DNA from: Mycobacterium asiaticum
Lineage (GTDB): Bacteria; Actinomycetota; Actinomycetes; Mycobacteriales; Mycobacteriaceae
Assembly (NCBI RefSeq): GCF_001673365.1
Contig: NZ_LZLS01000097.1
Coordinates: forward strand, 62,001-126,000
DNA: 64,000 bases
Direction: 5' to 3'
Positions 52,777-63,200 of the stretch are shown here, piece by piece. A program made the translations under genes and the position numbers. Below the pieces are notes generated by a model. The model had not been told where the DNA came from, did not search any database, and was given only the letters and a program-made list of their open reading frames with translations. The stretch's first letter is position 1. The number at the start of each line of letters is the position of its first letter.

Positions 52777-53480
52777 AGCTTCTCCTCCGACGCCTGCACG
52801 TACACGATTCCCTGCCCCACGCATCTGAGTTGCATCGCTTCACCCGATCCGCGTCCCACCGCGTCACGCCAGGACATCGCCGTTTTCAGCTCGGTCTGCA
52901 CGTTGCCGTATACGCCGACAAAGGCTTGCGGGTCAACCACAATCGGCTCGGGACCGCCGACCTGAAGTTCGAGCACTCCGCCGTGTGAGAGCAGGACCGC
53001 TTCGCCGTGCCCGGACAACTGCGTCGTGAACAGACCCTGCCCGGTAAGCGCGCCGCTGGCCGCGCCGCGCAGCATGCCCATCATTCCGCCACCGCCGCCG
53101 CCACCGGAACTGCTGGTAACCGAGACGACCGAGGATTGCAGTCCGGCCGTATTGGCAAGCAACCGTGAGGCTTCCACGCGCAACACGCCGCCGGGCTGGA
53201 TGTTGACGACGTGGACTTCCAGGCCGGCGTAGCCGTAGTGCGCCTCACCCGTGCCCTGGGCGATCATGGTGCGCTCGTATTCGCCCTGCATGACGCGCCC
53301 GGCGAGGCGGGCCATGCCACCCATGCCGCCCATGCCCATTTGCGCCCCGCCGGGGACTTGGTGGGGCGAGAACGCGACGTCGCCGGTGTAGAAAAGCATT
53401 GCGCCGGTGCGGGCCACCACGCCGCCGGCTTGCCCGACATTGACCTTGACGACCTTGGAGTTGACCTTTTCGAAGACCAT
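52773..53480 (-). CDS. AIM24-family protein
   Basis: 235 residues from ATG 53480. Typical AIM24 sequence (GAMLFYTGDVAF, GQGLFTTQLSGHGEAVLLSHGG, GSGEAMQLRCVGQGIVYVQAS) with a poly-Gly insert at about 145-155 (SSSGGGGGGG). Overlaps its downstream neighbour by 4 bases and starts 8 bases beyond its upstream neighbour. Forms an operon of three AIM24 paralogues. Confidence 0.87.
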   Translation of the reverse strand: MVFEKVNSKVVKVNVGQAGGVVARTGAMLFYTGDVAFSPHQVPGGAQMGMGGMGGMARLAGRVMQGEYERTMIAQGTGEAHYGYAGLEVHVVNIQPGGVLRVEASRLLANTAGLQSSVVSVTSSSGGGGGGGMMGMLRGAASGALTGQGLFTTQLSGHGEAVLLSHGGVLELQVGGPEPIVVDPQAFVGVYGNVQTELKTAMSWRDAVGRGSGEAMQLRCVGQGIVYVQASEEKL

Positions 53481-53488
53481 CGGTGCCC

Positions 53489-54115
53489 CTACCGCTCGGC
53501 CGGTTGAATCGAGACCAGGCCCTGGCCTTCCCATTTCAGCGAGAACGCTTCACCGCTGCCCTGGCCGATGGCCGAGCGCCAGGAGATGTCGGTGATAAAC
53601 GATTGCTGCATCTGGCCTTTCGCGCACACGAACGCGTCGGGGTCGACCACCAGAGGGTACTGCGGAGACACCTCCAGGTGGATCAGCGGGCCGCCCGCGG
53701 AAAGCAACGCGACCTGCCCGTATCCGGAGACAACCGTGGTGAACAGGCCCTGACCGCCAGAGGCGGCGCCGCGGAGGCCGGTGAAGGTGACGTTGGTTTG
53801 CAACTTGCCCGACAAGGCCAGGAGCTGCCTGCTCTCGACCTGCAGCTGCTCGTTGTTGATGTCGATGATCGTGACGTTCTGGGCGTTGACCGCCAGATAG
53901 ATTTTGCCGTGGCCGGTGCATTCCATCAGGCTCAACGCCTCGCCGGTGACGCGCTGCTTGAGGCCGGCCAGCATGCCCGAGCCGCCGCCGAAACCGGCGT
54001 TCTTGAAGTTAATGTTGCCCTCGTAGGCGACCATGGCGCCGGTCAGCGCCTTGATGCTGTCTCCGGTGAGGTGAGCCTCGATCACTTTCTTGTGCTGCTG
54101 ATACAACTGCGCCAT
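53489..54115 (-). CDS. AIM24-family protein
   Basis: 208 residues from ATG 54115 (the longer frame to 54502 has no coding character). AIM24 domain with GAMVAYEGNINFKNAG, GQGLFTTVVSGYGQVALLSAGGP and GSGEAFSLKWEGQGLVSIQ, parallel to the next gene. First gene of the trio. Three different AIM24 subunits in a row suggest a hetero-oligomeric assembly. Confidence 0.87.
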   Translation of the reverse strand: MAQLYQQHKKVIEAHLTGDSIKALTGAMVAYEGNINFKNAGFGGGSGMLAGLKQRVTGEALSLMECTGHGKIYLAVNAQNVTIIDINNEQLQVESRQLLALSGKLQTNVTFTGLRGAASGGQGLFTTVVSGYGQVALLSAGGPLIHLEVSPQYPLVVDPDAFVCAKGQMQQSFITDISWRSAIGQGSGEAFSLKWEGQGLVSIQPAER

Positions 54116-54281
54116 GTACGCTCCCGACCCTGTTGGCTTACCAGCGCAAACGATATCCGATCGGGGGGCCTGGGTCACGAATAGTGATGTGGTGTTAGTT
54201 GCTAATTGAGCTGCCGTTGCGGCGTGGTGGTGTTGAGGCGAGCCCGTTGTCGACGCTGTCGGAACCGACGGCCGTTGCGAG

Positions 54282-54815
54282 CTATTTTTGGACGGGCCCG
54301 GGTGGTTTGGGCAAGAGTGACGCGATTTGCTCAAGCACCAAGTCATGCCCACCCCGACCGAAGGCCACCAATCTGACCACTTCGACGCGGGTGTTGGAAG
54401 CGGCGATAGTCTCGATCGCTGCCGCAATGGCATCGCGTCCAGGCCAGCCGAAGCTTCCCGTGCTGATGAGCGGAAAGGCCACGTCTCGAGCGCCGAGGCC
54501 ATCGGCGACCTCCAGAGAACGGCGATAGCAAGATTCCAAGAGCGAGCGATCGCGCTGCCCGGCTTTGTAGTTGGGACCGACGGTGTGAATTACCCATCGG
54601 GCGGGTAGCTCGCCCGCCGTCGTCCATCCGGCGTCGCCTGTAGCAAGCCCGTGAGGAAATCGCTCAATGCACTCGCGCAAGATGGCGGGGCCACCTACAC
54701 GGTGAATCGCTCCGTCTACACCACCGCCACCGCGCATTGCGTTGTTCGCCGCGTTGACTATCGCGTCGACGTGCTGCTCGGCGATGTTTCCTTCAACTGC
54801 AGCAATGGTGGGCAC
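54282..54815 (-). CDS. Macro-domain protein (ADP-ribose hydrolase type)
   Basis: 177 residues from GTG 54815; ATG 54851 is an alternative but adds residues before the first strand. The macro fold is complete: IVNAANNAMRGGGGVDGAIHR (loop 1, with the Asp and Gly of MacroD/YmdB deacetylases), WVIHTVGP and FPLISTGSFGWP. Hydrolyses ADP-ribose esters or mono-ADP-ribose in homologues. A truncated upstream ORF ends 4 bases before its start. Macro domains are recurrent partners of Ter systems. Confidence 0.9.
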   Translation of the reverse strand: MPTIAAVEGNIAEQHVDAIVNAANNAMRGGGGVDGAIHRVGGPAILRECIERFPHGLATGDAGWTTAGELPARWVIHTVGPNYKAGQRDRSLLESCYRRSLEVADGLGARDVAFPLISTGSFGWPGRDAIAAAIETIAASNTRVEVVRLVAFGRGGHDLVLEQIASLLPKPPGPVQK

Positions 54816-54819
54816 CGGG

Positions 54820-55060
54820 TCAGTATCCGCCGAACCGCTTGCCAAGAACATCTATCATCAGTTTCGCGATGACACATCGCGGCGAAACCAGATCCTGGAC
54901 GGGTAGGTTGCCGCTTGGCCATGCGTGCGTATATGGGTTGAAATTGGCGACGGGCTTGTCCAGAACTATGAAGGCCAAGTTTGGATGTCGACGTGCAATA
55001 GGCCTGCGGGCGACTTGATCTATTTGCTGTGTACCTTGCTGCCATGCCTCGGAACTGACG
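54820..55060 (-). pseudogene. Truncated ORF upstream of the macro gene
   Basis: Minus-strand frame ending at 54820, with plausible protein-like sequence (LAFIVLDKPVANFNPYTH..., PSGNLPVQDLVSPRC..., MIDVLGKRFGGY). Its 5' part would lie where the helicase gene now begins, and no proper start is seen. It looks like the C-terminal remainder of a gene coupled to the macro gene (stop 4 bases before the GTG). Family not recognised. Confidence 0.4.
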
Positions 55061-58000
55061 ATGCCTGAGTCACGTAAACCGTTGCCGCCTGCCTTCGACG
55101 CCGCCCACCGCATTCTCGTGGAGCAGGGACCGCAGCCGGCATCCACACTTGTCGAGCAACTTCGAGCGGCAGGTTTCCACCAACGGATCGAGCGGATCAA
55201 TCGGCTTCCAGAGATTTTTCCGAACCGATTTCACCTGACGGTCCAAGGACTGATCTCGGTCACATCGACGGAAAATATCGAGGACGTTGAGGCCCCTTCC
55301 GACGATGACATACCCGTAGATGCCGACTGGTACCGAAAGACAAATGCGCGTCGCGTTTCGACCGACCGGGTCGCCGTACTGGACATCGAAACGACGGGTT
55401 TGGACGCAATCAAGGATGACGTACTGCAGATCGCACTGGTTCGGCTAGATGGCAGTCCCATCGCCGATCTCGCCGTCCAGTCAAACACGAATAATACTGA
55501 GCTACAACGCTTTTCAATCAACGAAGCGCTGGTTTCGATGAGGGAAGCGCTGGATGGGATCGATGTTCTTGTCGGACATAACCTGCTCGCGTTCGATCGA
55601 CCATTCCTTGAGAAGGTCGCCGAACGGGCAGGTGTCGCAGATTTACGGTTTCCGGTGTGTGTCGATAGCCTGCATCTGGCGACTCTCGTCGATGTTTCGA
55701 TGCCCAACCGGTCGCTATTCGATCTCACTCACCGGTACGACATCGTCAACCACACTCCTCATAACGCTTTGTCGGACGCAACGGCTACCGCCGACGTTGT
55801 CCGACGGCTGCTCAACGAAATAGATATCAGCCAACCGAGTTGGCAGCTGGTGGTTGCGGCCCTTGAGGCGTTTGATCACCCGTTGACAGCCCTAATGCCA
55901 GTGCTCACCGCGGCACCTCAACTCACGTCGCTGGAGCGCACCCCTGACCCGTTGCTGAGGCCGACAGGGTCGCCTGCGCCGGACGCTTGGTCGGCAGCCC
56001 GCGACGACCTAGCGCTGCTGCAATCCCGACGTGGCTTACGGACGCGCCCGGCGCAGCGAGAAATGGCGCAGGCCGTCGCCGAGGTTTGCGACGGCGGCGG
56101 CTTGCTGGCGGTAGAAGCCCCGACCGGAACCGGGAAGTCGCTGGCCTACCTGCTCCCGGCGCTCGGTCGTGCATCCCAGCCGGGACGGCCCGTGGTCGTC
56201 GCTACCGCAACCAAAGCGCTGCAAGGACAGCTCCGCGCAGAGGCGGCGCGCCTACACGACGAGGGGCTGCTGAGAGCTCCGTTCCGCCAACTCCAGGGCG
56301 TTGGCAATTACATCTGCGCGCGCGAACTCGAAGACGCCTTGTCCGACCGGGACTCGTCACCACTCGCGATGGCGGTAGCGTTGCGCGCCATCGCGGACTC
56401 CCCGACCGGGACTTGGGACGACGTGACCGACGACGTCATCCGTCGTCGGGACGCACGCTATGCACGTACCCGTGCACGCCTGCGCACTAATGCGAGCGGG
56501 TGCGACCGCGCACGGTGCAGTTGGGCGCAGGTGTGTCCGCTCATGCAACAGGTTGTCGACATCGAAAAGGCACCCGGCGTGGTCTCGGTGAACCACGCCC
56601 TCATCGCGAGCTGGGCCGGGATCGAGGCAGCGGGTGGCAGGGCGCCAGGAGACGTCCTCGCCGACGGCCGGGCGGACCTCGTGTTTGATGAGGCTCACGC
56701 CCTCGAAGACAGCTTGACTGCGGCCTGGACTCAGCGCGTCGACGCCCTCGAACTCCAGATTCTGGTAAACAGCCTGTCGCCTCGATCGAAGGTATTGCGC
56801 GAAGTGCGGTCACGAGCAGGCGCCGACGATGCCGTCCGGCGAAACATCCAATCGCTCGGAGCCGCCGGCGCTGAAATCCAGAGATGCAGGGAAGAATTAG
56901 TCGAAACCATCGGCACGTATCTTCACGAATACGCGGGCGACTCAGACTCGGCGGTACTTCGTATGGGGATCGTCACGGGCCGCCCGGAATTCCGAGACCT
57001 GCGACAGTCTGCATCCAGCGCGCGCTACTGGCTGATTCAGTTGAGGAAAGCTGTCGACGCGCTGCGCCAATCGCTCGGCGAAATCATCGGAGCAGGCTCC
57101 CAGAGACGGCGCCTCCGTGGCTATTCCGACCGGCTCGATACGGCGATCGAGATGTTGAGCACCTTGAACGAGTTGCCGGATGACCACCTGTGGATCTACA
57201 AGATCGCGGTCGAGCCGGACAATCCCACAGCGTGGACCTACGAACGCATACCTATTCACGTGTTTCCCCAGTTTCAGCAGCACATCGTGGACCAGACCCA
57301 TTCGACCGTGCTGTGCTCGGCGACACTCACTGTGCAACACCGATTCGACTACCTCGCTTCACGATTGGGAATCCGGATCGACAGCGAGCCGACCGAAAAT
57401 GGTTTCCGGGCACTGACGCTGCCATCGCCGTTCGACTACGCCAAGCAATCCCTGGTGATCCTGACTAACCATCTGCCGGTGCCGATTCCTTCGAACGAGC
57501 GTGAATTTTGCGAAGACATGGCCGCGGATCAGGCCGGATTTCTTTCCCTCTCGGGGGGTAGGACACTCACCTTGTTCACAGCTCGCAGACGAATGGAAAC
57601 GGTTGCTGCGCAAGTCAAGACGCAGTCGGCAGAACTGGCCAAGCACGGTGTCGAGCTGCTAGTCCAGGGCGAGCAAGGCCGATCGCAGATCTTGCACAGG
57701 TTTCGATCCGAACTCGGAACGGTCCTCTACGGCCTGAAGTCCTACTGGGAAGGTTTCGATGCCCCCGGCGAAACTCTTTCCTACCTGTTCCTCGAGAAGC
57801 CGCCTTACCCGCATCCAGATGATCCGCTCATCGCTGCCCGACAGCGGGCGATTGCCGAACGCGGCGGCGACCCGTTCCTCGACTACGTACTTCCAATGAC
57901 CGCAATGCAATTCACTCAGGGATTCGGCCGGCTGATCCGCAGCGAAGACGACAAAGGCGCTGCCCTGGTGTGTGACCGACGCCTGCATGCCCCCACGCAG

Positions 58001-60298
58001 GCGCAACACGTGATCCTCGGATCGTTGCCCAACCCCGCTGTCCACGAAGCCTCCGACCGCGACGATGCCTGGATTCGGGCAATCGAGTTCGTCACCGGAT
58101 CACCGCCCGACCTCGCGGCCGCGCTGACGTTAAACCGCGATGACGTCACCCAACTTCTCGAAGATTTGCGACTCCTTCCCGGCGAGGAACCGACGGCAAA
58201 ACTCGTCGAAGCCGCCGAGAAGCTGTTTGGGATTCCCGCACTGCACCCCAAGCAACTCGACGTCATGCGCGCGTTCCTTGACGGCAAAGACTTCCTTGCG
58301 GTGCTGCCCACCGGGTTCGGCAAGTCGGTGTGTTATCAATTGCCTGCGCTGCTGACGCCCGAGGCACGTGCGACGGTCATCGTGTCCCCACTGGTGGCGC
58401 TTATCAAGGATCAACTAAACGACCTGCGGGGCCGTCGCGGCATCCGACCGGTCCAGGGCATCACCGGCACGACGTCCCGGGTAGTACAGACCGAGATCTT
58501 GCGTGACATCGCCGACGGGCGCGTAAGGCTCCTCTATGTCTCCCCGGAACGACTGGCCCGCGACCCGGTGCTGCGGGGGGCGTTGAGCCGCCAGCAACTC
58601 AACCGCGTCGTTGTTGACGAGGCGCACTGCATTTCAGTGTGGGGTCACGATTTCCGTCCGGAATTCCGGCAAGTCCCCTCTTCGGTCGCCACCTTCGCCA
58701 CGCGTCCGCCACGCGCCGGCCTCACCGCCACAGCGACCCGCGAGGTCGAATCCGACATCAACACCTCTTTGCAGATGCGCGACCCGGTTTTGTTACGAGA
58801 ACCAAGCGACCGACCGAACCTGCGTTTCCGGGTCACCCTATGCAGCAGCGACCGGGAGCGAAGCCGCGAGCTGCTGCGGTTCGTCACCTGGGCCGACCCT
58901 AAACCGGGGATCGTGTACGTCACCCGTCGCGCACTCGCCGAAGAGGTCGCGGCGCTACTGCGGCGCGCCGGCCACGCCGCGCGGGCCTATCACGCAGGGA
59001 TGGTTCCTGAACAGCGCGACGCGGTCCAAGAGGATTTCGACTCCGACACCGCGCGAATCATCGTCGCCACCAAGGCGTTCGGTATGGGGATCAATAAGCC
59101 GAACATCGGCTGGGTCGTCCATTACGACCTGCCGGACTCTCTGGACGGCTACGCCCAAGAATCGGGCCGGGCCGCGCGACAGCGGGACCTGACCGGCGAC
59201 TGTCTGCTGCTGTACACCAGGCGTGACATCGGTTTTCGCAAGGGGCTGGTCAGTTCCCACGAGTCCAAGACGGACGCCGAGCTCGCCCAGCGCCTGCTCA
59301 CCGCGCTCTGGGACTGCCCAAAGCGCGGCAACAGTCGGGTCTTCGACGTCGACGTACTGGGCGACGCATTGGGCATCGATGACGACGAGCTCAACGTGAA
59401 TCTCGCCCGCCTCGAACGGGTGGGCGCGCTCAAGCAGGGACTGGATTGTTCTGCCCGCGGAATGGTCGACGTCGGTTCAAAGGAACCCGACTCACCTGAC
59501 GAGTGCCGTCTTTTCCGCGAACTCTTCTACCAGGTACACCGGGCCCGTCCGAACGTCCGTATTCAAATCGATTTTCAGAAATTGCAACAAGAGCGTGGCT
59601 ACGATCCGGACGACTTGGAGCAACAACTCATCGCGTGGAGCCTGGATCGGCTCGTCACCTTCTCCAGTTCTCGCAGGCTTCGCCGAGTCGAGTTGTTCGA
59701 CAGGATCGCGCCCCGCGAAGAGTTGATCAGAGAATCGGCGCGCTGGAACGCTTGGCAACGGCGGCGCCTGCAGGCGATGATCGACTACGCCGTGGACGCG
59801 TCGGTGTGTCGGAGGGTGACCGTAGCCAAGCATTTCGGTGACGTCGTCGCCGACTGCGCCAGCCGCGGCATCACACCGTGCGACGTTTGCAACGCAGAGC
59901 CGGCACCGTGGTCGTTGGTACCGGATCACCTAGTCGCCGATCCCGAAACGCTGATCAACCCCCAGCTGATCGTCCTGCAATCCGTTGCGTGGGCGACGAG
60001 CTACAAACGCGGTCACTATGGCGAGGCGAGCCTACAGGCGGCGGTTTTGGGCAAAGAGTCGCTCGGGGAAGGGCGGCCGCTCGGCCAGGGAGTGCTCAGC
60101 TGTCCGCAATTTGGCGCTCTTCGGCATGTCCGCAACGGCGAGAAACGCTGGACTAGCGCGCTGAACCAGTGCCTCGCTCAGGGCCTGGTCGAGCGTCGGA
60201 CCGTGCAACGCGATAGTTCTTCAAGTCAGTATCAGACGGTCGTCTTGACCGAGTTCGGCGCCCAAAACCTCGGAGTTGTACTGACGCAAGATGATTGA
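55061..60298 (+). CDS. DEDDh exonuclease-DinG-RecQ fusion helicase
   Basis: 1745 residues with two helicases in one chain. N-terminal small winged-helix-like part (1-95); DEDDh 3'-5' exonuclease (103-255) with Asp108/Glu110, Asp179, His234, Asp239; XPD/DinG helicase with Walker A GTGKS (356-360), DEAH 543-546, and four Cys (YIC, GC, RC, VC in 415-500) for an FeS cluster; RecQ helicase with Walker A LPTGFGKS (1082-1089), DEAH 1186-1189 and a later Cys cluster (CR...C..CDVC) for the RecQ zinc site. ATG 55061, no clear ribosome site. Coupled to the SNF2 gene (8-base overlap). TTA codons occur repeatedly. Probably processes damaged or foreign DNA. Confidence 0.87.
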   Translation: MPESRKPLPPAFDAAHRILVEQGPQPASTLVEQLRAAGFHQRIERINRLPEIFPNRFHLTVQGLISVTSTENIEDVEAPSDDDIPVDADWYRKTNARRVSTDRVAVLDIETTGLDAIKDDVLQIALVRLDGSPIADLAVQSNTNNTELQRFSINEALVSMREALDGIDVLVGHNLLAFDRPFLEKVAERAGVADLRFPVCVDSLHLATLVDVSMPNRSLFDLTHRYDIVNHTPHNALSDATATADVVRRLLNEIDISQPSWQLVVAALEAFDHPLTALMPVLTAAPQLTSLERTPDPLLRPTGSPAPDAWSAARDDLALLQSRRGLRTRPAQREMAQAVAEVCDGGGLLAVEAPTGTGKSLAYLLPALGRASQPGRPVVVATATKALQGQLRAEAARLHDEGLLRAPFRQLQGVGNYICARELEDALSDRDSSPLAMAVALRAIADSPTGTWDDVTDDVIRRRDARYARTRARLRTNASGCDRARCSWAQVCPLMQQVVDIEKAPGVVSVNHALIASWAGIEAAGGRAPGDVLADGRADLVFDEAHALEDSLTAAWTQRVDALELQILVNSLSPRSKVLREVRSRAGADDAVRRNIQSLGAAGAEIQRCREELVETIGTYLHEYAGDSDSAVLRMGIVTGRPEFRDLRQSASSARYWLIQLRKAVDALRQSLGEIIGAGSQRRRLRGYSDRLDTAIEMLSTLNELPDDHLWIYKIAVEPDNPTAWTYERIPIHVFPQFQQHIVDQTHSTVLCSATLTVQHRFDYLASRLGIRIDSEPTENGFRALTLPSPFDYAKQSLVILTNHLPVPIPSNEREFCEDMAADQAGFLSLSGGRTLTLFTARRRMETVAAQVKTQSAELAKHGVELLVQGEQGRSQILHRFRSELGTVLYGLKSYWEGFDAPGETLSYLFLEKPPYPHPDDPLIAARQRAIAERGGDPFLDYVLPMTAMQFTQGFGRLIRSEDDKGAALVCDRRLHAPTQAQHVILGSLPNPAVHEASDRDDAWIRAIEFVTGSPPDLAAALTLNRDDVTQLLEDLRLLPGEEPTAKLVEAAEKLFGIPALHPKQLDVMRAFLDGKDFLAVLPTGFGKSVCYQLPALLTPEARATVIVSPLVALIKDQLNDLRGRRGIRPVQGITGTTSRVVQTEILRDIADGRVRLLYVSPERLARDPVLRGALSRQQLNRVVVDEAHCISVWGHDFRPEFRQVPSSVATFATRPPRAGLTATATREVESDINTSLQMRDPVLLREPSDRPNLRFRVTLCSSDRERSRELLRFVTWADPKPGIVYVTRRALAEEVAALLRRAGHAARAYHAGMVPEQRDAVQEDFDSDTARIIVATKAFGMGINKPNIGWVVHYDLPDSLDGYAQESGRAARQRDLTGDCLLLYTRRDIGFRKGLVSSHESKTDAELAQRLLTALWDCPKRGNSRVFDVDVLGDALGIDDDELNVNLARLERVGALKQGLDCSARGMVDVGSKEPDSPDECRLFRELFYQVHRARPNVRIQIDFQKLQQERGYDPDDLEQQLIAWSLDRLVTFSSSRRLRRVELFDRIAPREELIRESARWNAWQRRRLQAMIDYAVDASVCRRVTVAKHFGDVVADCASRGITPCDVCNAEPAPWSLVPDHLVADPETLINPQLIVLQSVAWATSYKRGHYGEASLQAAVLGKESLGEGRPLGQGVLSCPQFGALRHVRNGEKRWTSALNQCLAQGLVERRTVQRDSSSSQYQTVVLTEFGAQNLGVVLTQDD

Positions 60299-63200
60299 GA
60301 AGCGAATAAGCCACCAGCTACTGAATACCGGTGAACTGATCCTCACCCCGAATGAGCGCACGGCACTCGCGTTGCCTGAGCACACCGCGACGGTCACCAT
60401 CGATTTAGAGGGTGAGGAGTTCGTCGCACAATGGAGTTCTCGCAGCCGCAAACTCAGCGGCGAAGTGCTCTTAGAGCGGCTGCAGGACTATGGCCAAGAA
60501 GACGGCCTGTTGCGTCTGCGCCTTGTCGGTCAGGTGTACCGACTGGTGCTACTGCCACCAGGCACGGCAATGCAATTCAAAAGCAAAGTCGACTCGCGGA
60601 CTACGAAGAAGAACGCCGCCCGCAAGAGTCGTAAGAAGACGGTGGACCGGCAGTTCCATCCCGACTCTGAATACGATTGGAACGCAAAGGAAAACGGTGC
60701 CGTCGGCTTCCTGAAGCCAGCGCGGGACCTGCTAAGCGAGCAACTGACGGCCGCCGGCTTCGACACCTTAGAGTTGGTGAAGCTACGACTTCAGGGCGAG
60801 AGACTGGCTACCCTGGATAACTTCACCGAACTGCTCGCTGTCGATATAGCCAACGTCGAACGTATGCCACACCAGGAAGCCGTTGCCCGACACGCACTTT
60901 CGAAATTGCGTGGACGGGCGATACTGGCTGACGAGGTCGGACTCGGCAAGACCATCGAGGCTGGGTTCGCCGTCAAAGAGCTGACGCTGCGCGGCCTGGC
61001 GAAACGCGTACTCATCCTATGTCCCGCGACACTGCGCGAGCAGTGGCGCGACGAGATGAGCAGCAAGTTCGATCTGAGCTTCGATGTGGCGCACACCAGC
61101 CTCCAAGTGCGCGACCAAGAAAAGCTAATCCTCACCCTGGATTTAGGCGTGCGTGCGTTAACGGCCCTCACCAAGAGACCGTGGGACGTCGTCATCGTCG
61201 ACGAGGCGCACCGGGTCGCGGGCTCGGGCGCTCGTAAGCGACGCGAACTGGTCACGGCATTGACGGGTGCATGCCGGTACGCCCTTTTCCTGACCGCCAC
61301 GCCGATCCAAAACGATCTGCTGGAGTTGTACCGTCTGATCGAGCTGCTCCGGCCCGGAACCTTCACCTCCGTCAGCGAATTCAAGCGGCAGTACATGCGC
61401 GGCAACGACCCCCGCACTCCAAAGGATCCTGCGGCGTTGCGGCGCCTGATCAGCAGTGCGATGGTCCGTACGACACGAGCTCAGGCTGGAGTGGACCGCG
61501 TCGTCCGCCGACCTGTTGACGTGCCAATTGATCTTGGACCGCGCGAGCGTGAACTCTACGCGTTGAGCACCGAACTGCTCAGGAACGTCATGCGCGATCC
61601 GGGCGATAGCATGCGCCGACGAAGTCTTGCGCTGCGCTTGACCGCCAGCCCATTTTCGATGGGCACAACGGCGCTGCGCATGGCCGACCGGCATCCTGAT
61701 CCAGTGGTGCGTGATGCGCTGCAAGAGGTCGGTCATCTCGCCATGGACATTCAATGCTCCGCGCGCGAGGACACCGCGTTGCGCATCACCAGTGAATGGG
61801 TGCGCAACCACGGCCGAGTGCTGATTTTTACCCAGCACACCGATACCGTCACCGGACTGTTGCGCCGTCTTGCGGCGGAAGGGCTCGATGCGCGCGCGTT
61901 CCACGGATCGATGTCGGCCACTGAGCGCGCCGCAACCGTCGCTGCGTTCCGCGCCGGTGAAGCGCCGATCATGATCTCGACGGACGCCGGCGCCGAAGGT
62001 CAGAATCTTCAGTTCTGCAATTGCGTGCTTAACTACGACCTCCCGTGGAACCCGATGCGCATCGAGCAACGCATTGGCCGGGTAGACCGCCTCACGCAAC
62101 CCTGTGACGAGGTGTTCGTGGCAAATCTATACGCGCGCGGCACGATTGACGAGCAGGTTTATCGTCTGCTCGCCGAAAAACTACGGATGTTCGAGCTGCT
62201 GTTCGGACAGGTCACGACGATCCTGGGCGAACTGGACGAGTCGAAGTCCGTGACGTTTGAATCGCGCGTCCTCGAGGCACTATTCGCCGAAGATGACTCC
62301 CGTATGAAGCGGCTGCTGTCGCAGTTGGGGTCCGAACTTGCTGATGCACGTCGGCGTGCGTCGACGTTGATCGCCGCCGACACTACGCTGAGCAGTTGGA
62401 TGGCGGCCGCGTTCGAACATCGCAAGGAACTCGGCAAGGCCGGCAGCAACGAACTTGCGCCCGAAGTCGCTGAGCGAACGCGGATCCGTCAGCGAAACGT
62501 GCAAAGTTGGGTGCGCAAGGTATTGAAAGCTCTTGATGCACAGACGATTCACGATACCGGCGACGGCGAAGGCGCGTTCCTCACGGTTCAGTTCGACGAT
62601 GTGGTCGCCAAGGAGCTCGGCAATCGGACATTGCTGCACATCGCGTTTGATCGACTCGGCATGGAACAGCACGCGGATGCCGAACTATGTGCGGTCGGAT
62701 CGCCGGTGTTCGAGGAGCTGTTGGGACTGCTCAAGGAGCGCGGCGACATGCACGCGACAGTCCCGATCGTTCCCGACGACCCAGGCCCGAGCCCGTTGCG
62801 CTATAGCCCCGACCTAACGCTCGTTGAGCGGCGCTTCGTCCCTCCCGGCTCGTGGAGCGGACAGGCAACTTTCCGGACAACCATCGGCGAGGCAGAGTCG
62901 ACCGAATACGTCGTCACCGCAGATATCAACGCAAACAAGAGGACTCGTATGCCTCGCCGCCCCTTGGCGGACGGCGAGCGCCTGCCTGCGGTATTCGGCA
63001 AACCTGCGGAGGTGATTACCGAATTTGAGCGCGTCGCGGCCGAAACCCTCGACGCCTTACGAGAGGACATGGTCGAGGAAGTCTCAACCGAGCGCAACCG
63101 CGAACTGCTGAGGATTCAGGCTGGTTACAACGCGCAGATCAGCGAGGCCACACCACAAGACCAGGTGCGCTTACGTAGTGCACTAGCCGCTGAAGAGCAG

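Noticed and set aside
53489..54502. Longer start for the first AIM24 protein
   Set aside because: The added 129 residues are antisense to the macro gene region or non-coding in character; the AIM24 domain begins at ATG 54115.
54820..55200. 126-codon minus-strand ORF as a full gene
   Set aside because: Its first half is antisense to the start of the fusion helicase with Cys/Arg-rich shadow composition; only the part below about 55060 looks protein-like.
58611..59192. 193-codon frame within the RecQ region as evidence for a frameshift
   Set aside because: The main frame carries every RecQ motif without interruption; this is an overlapping shadow frame.
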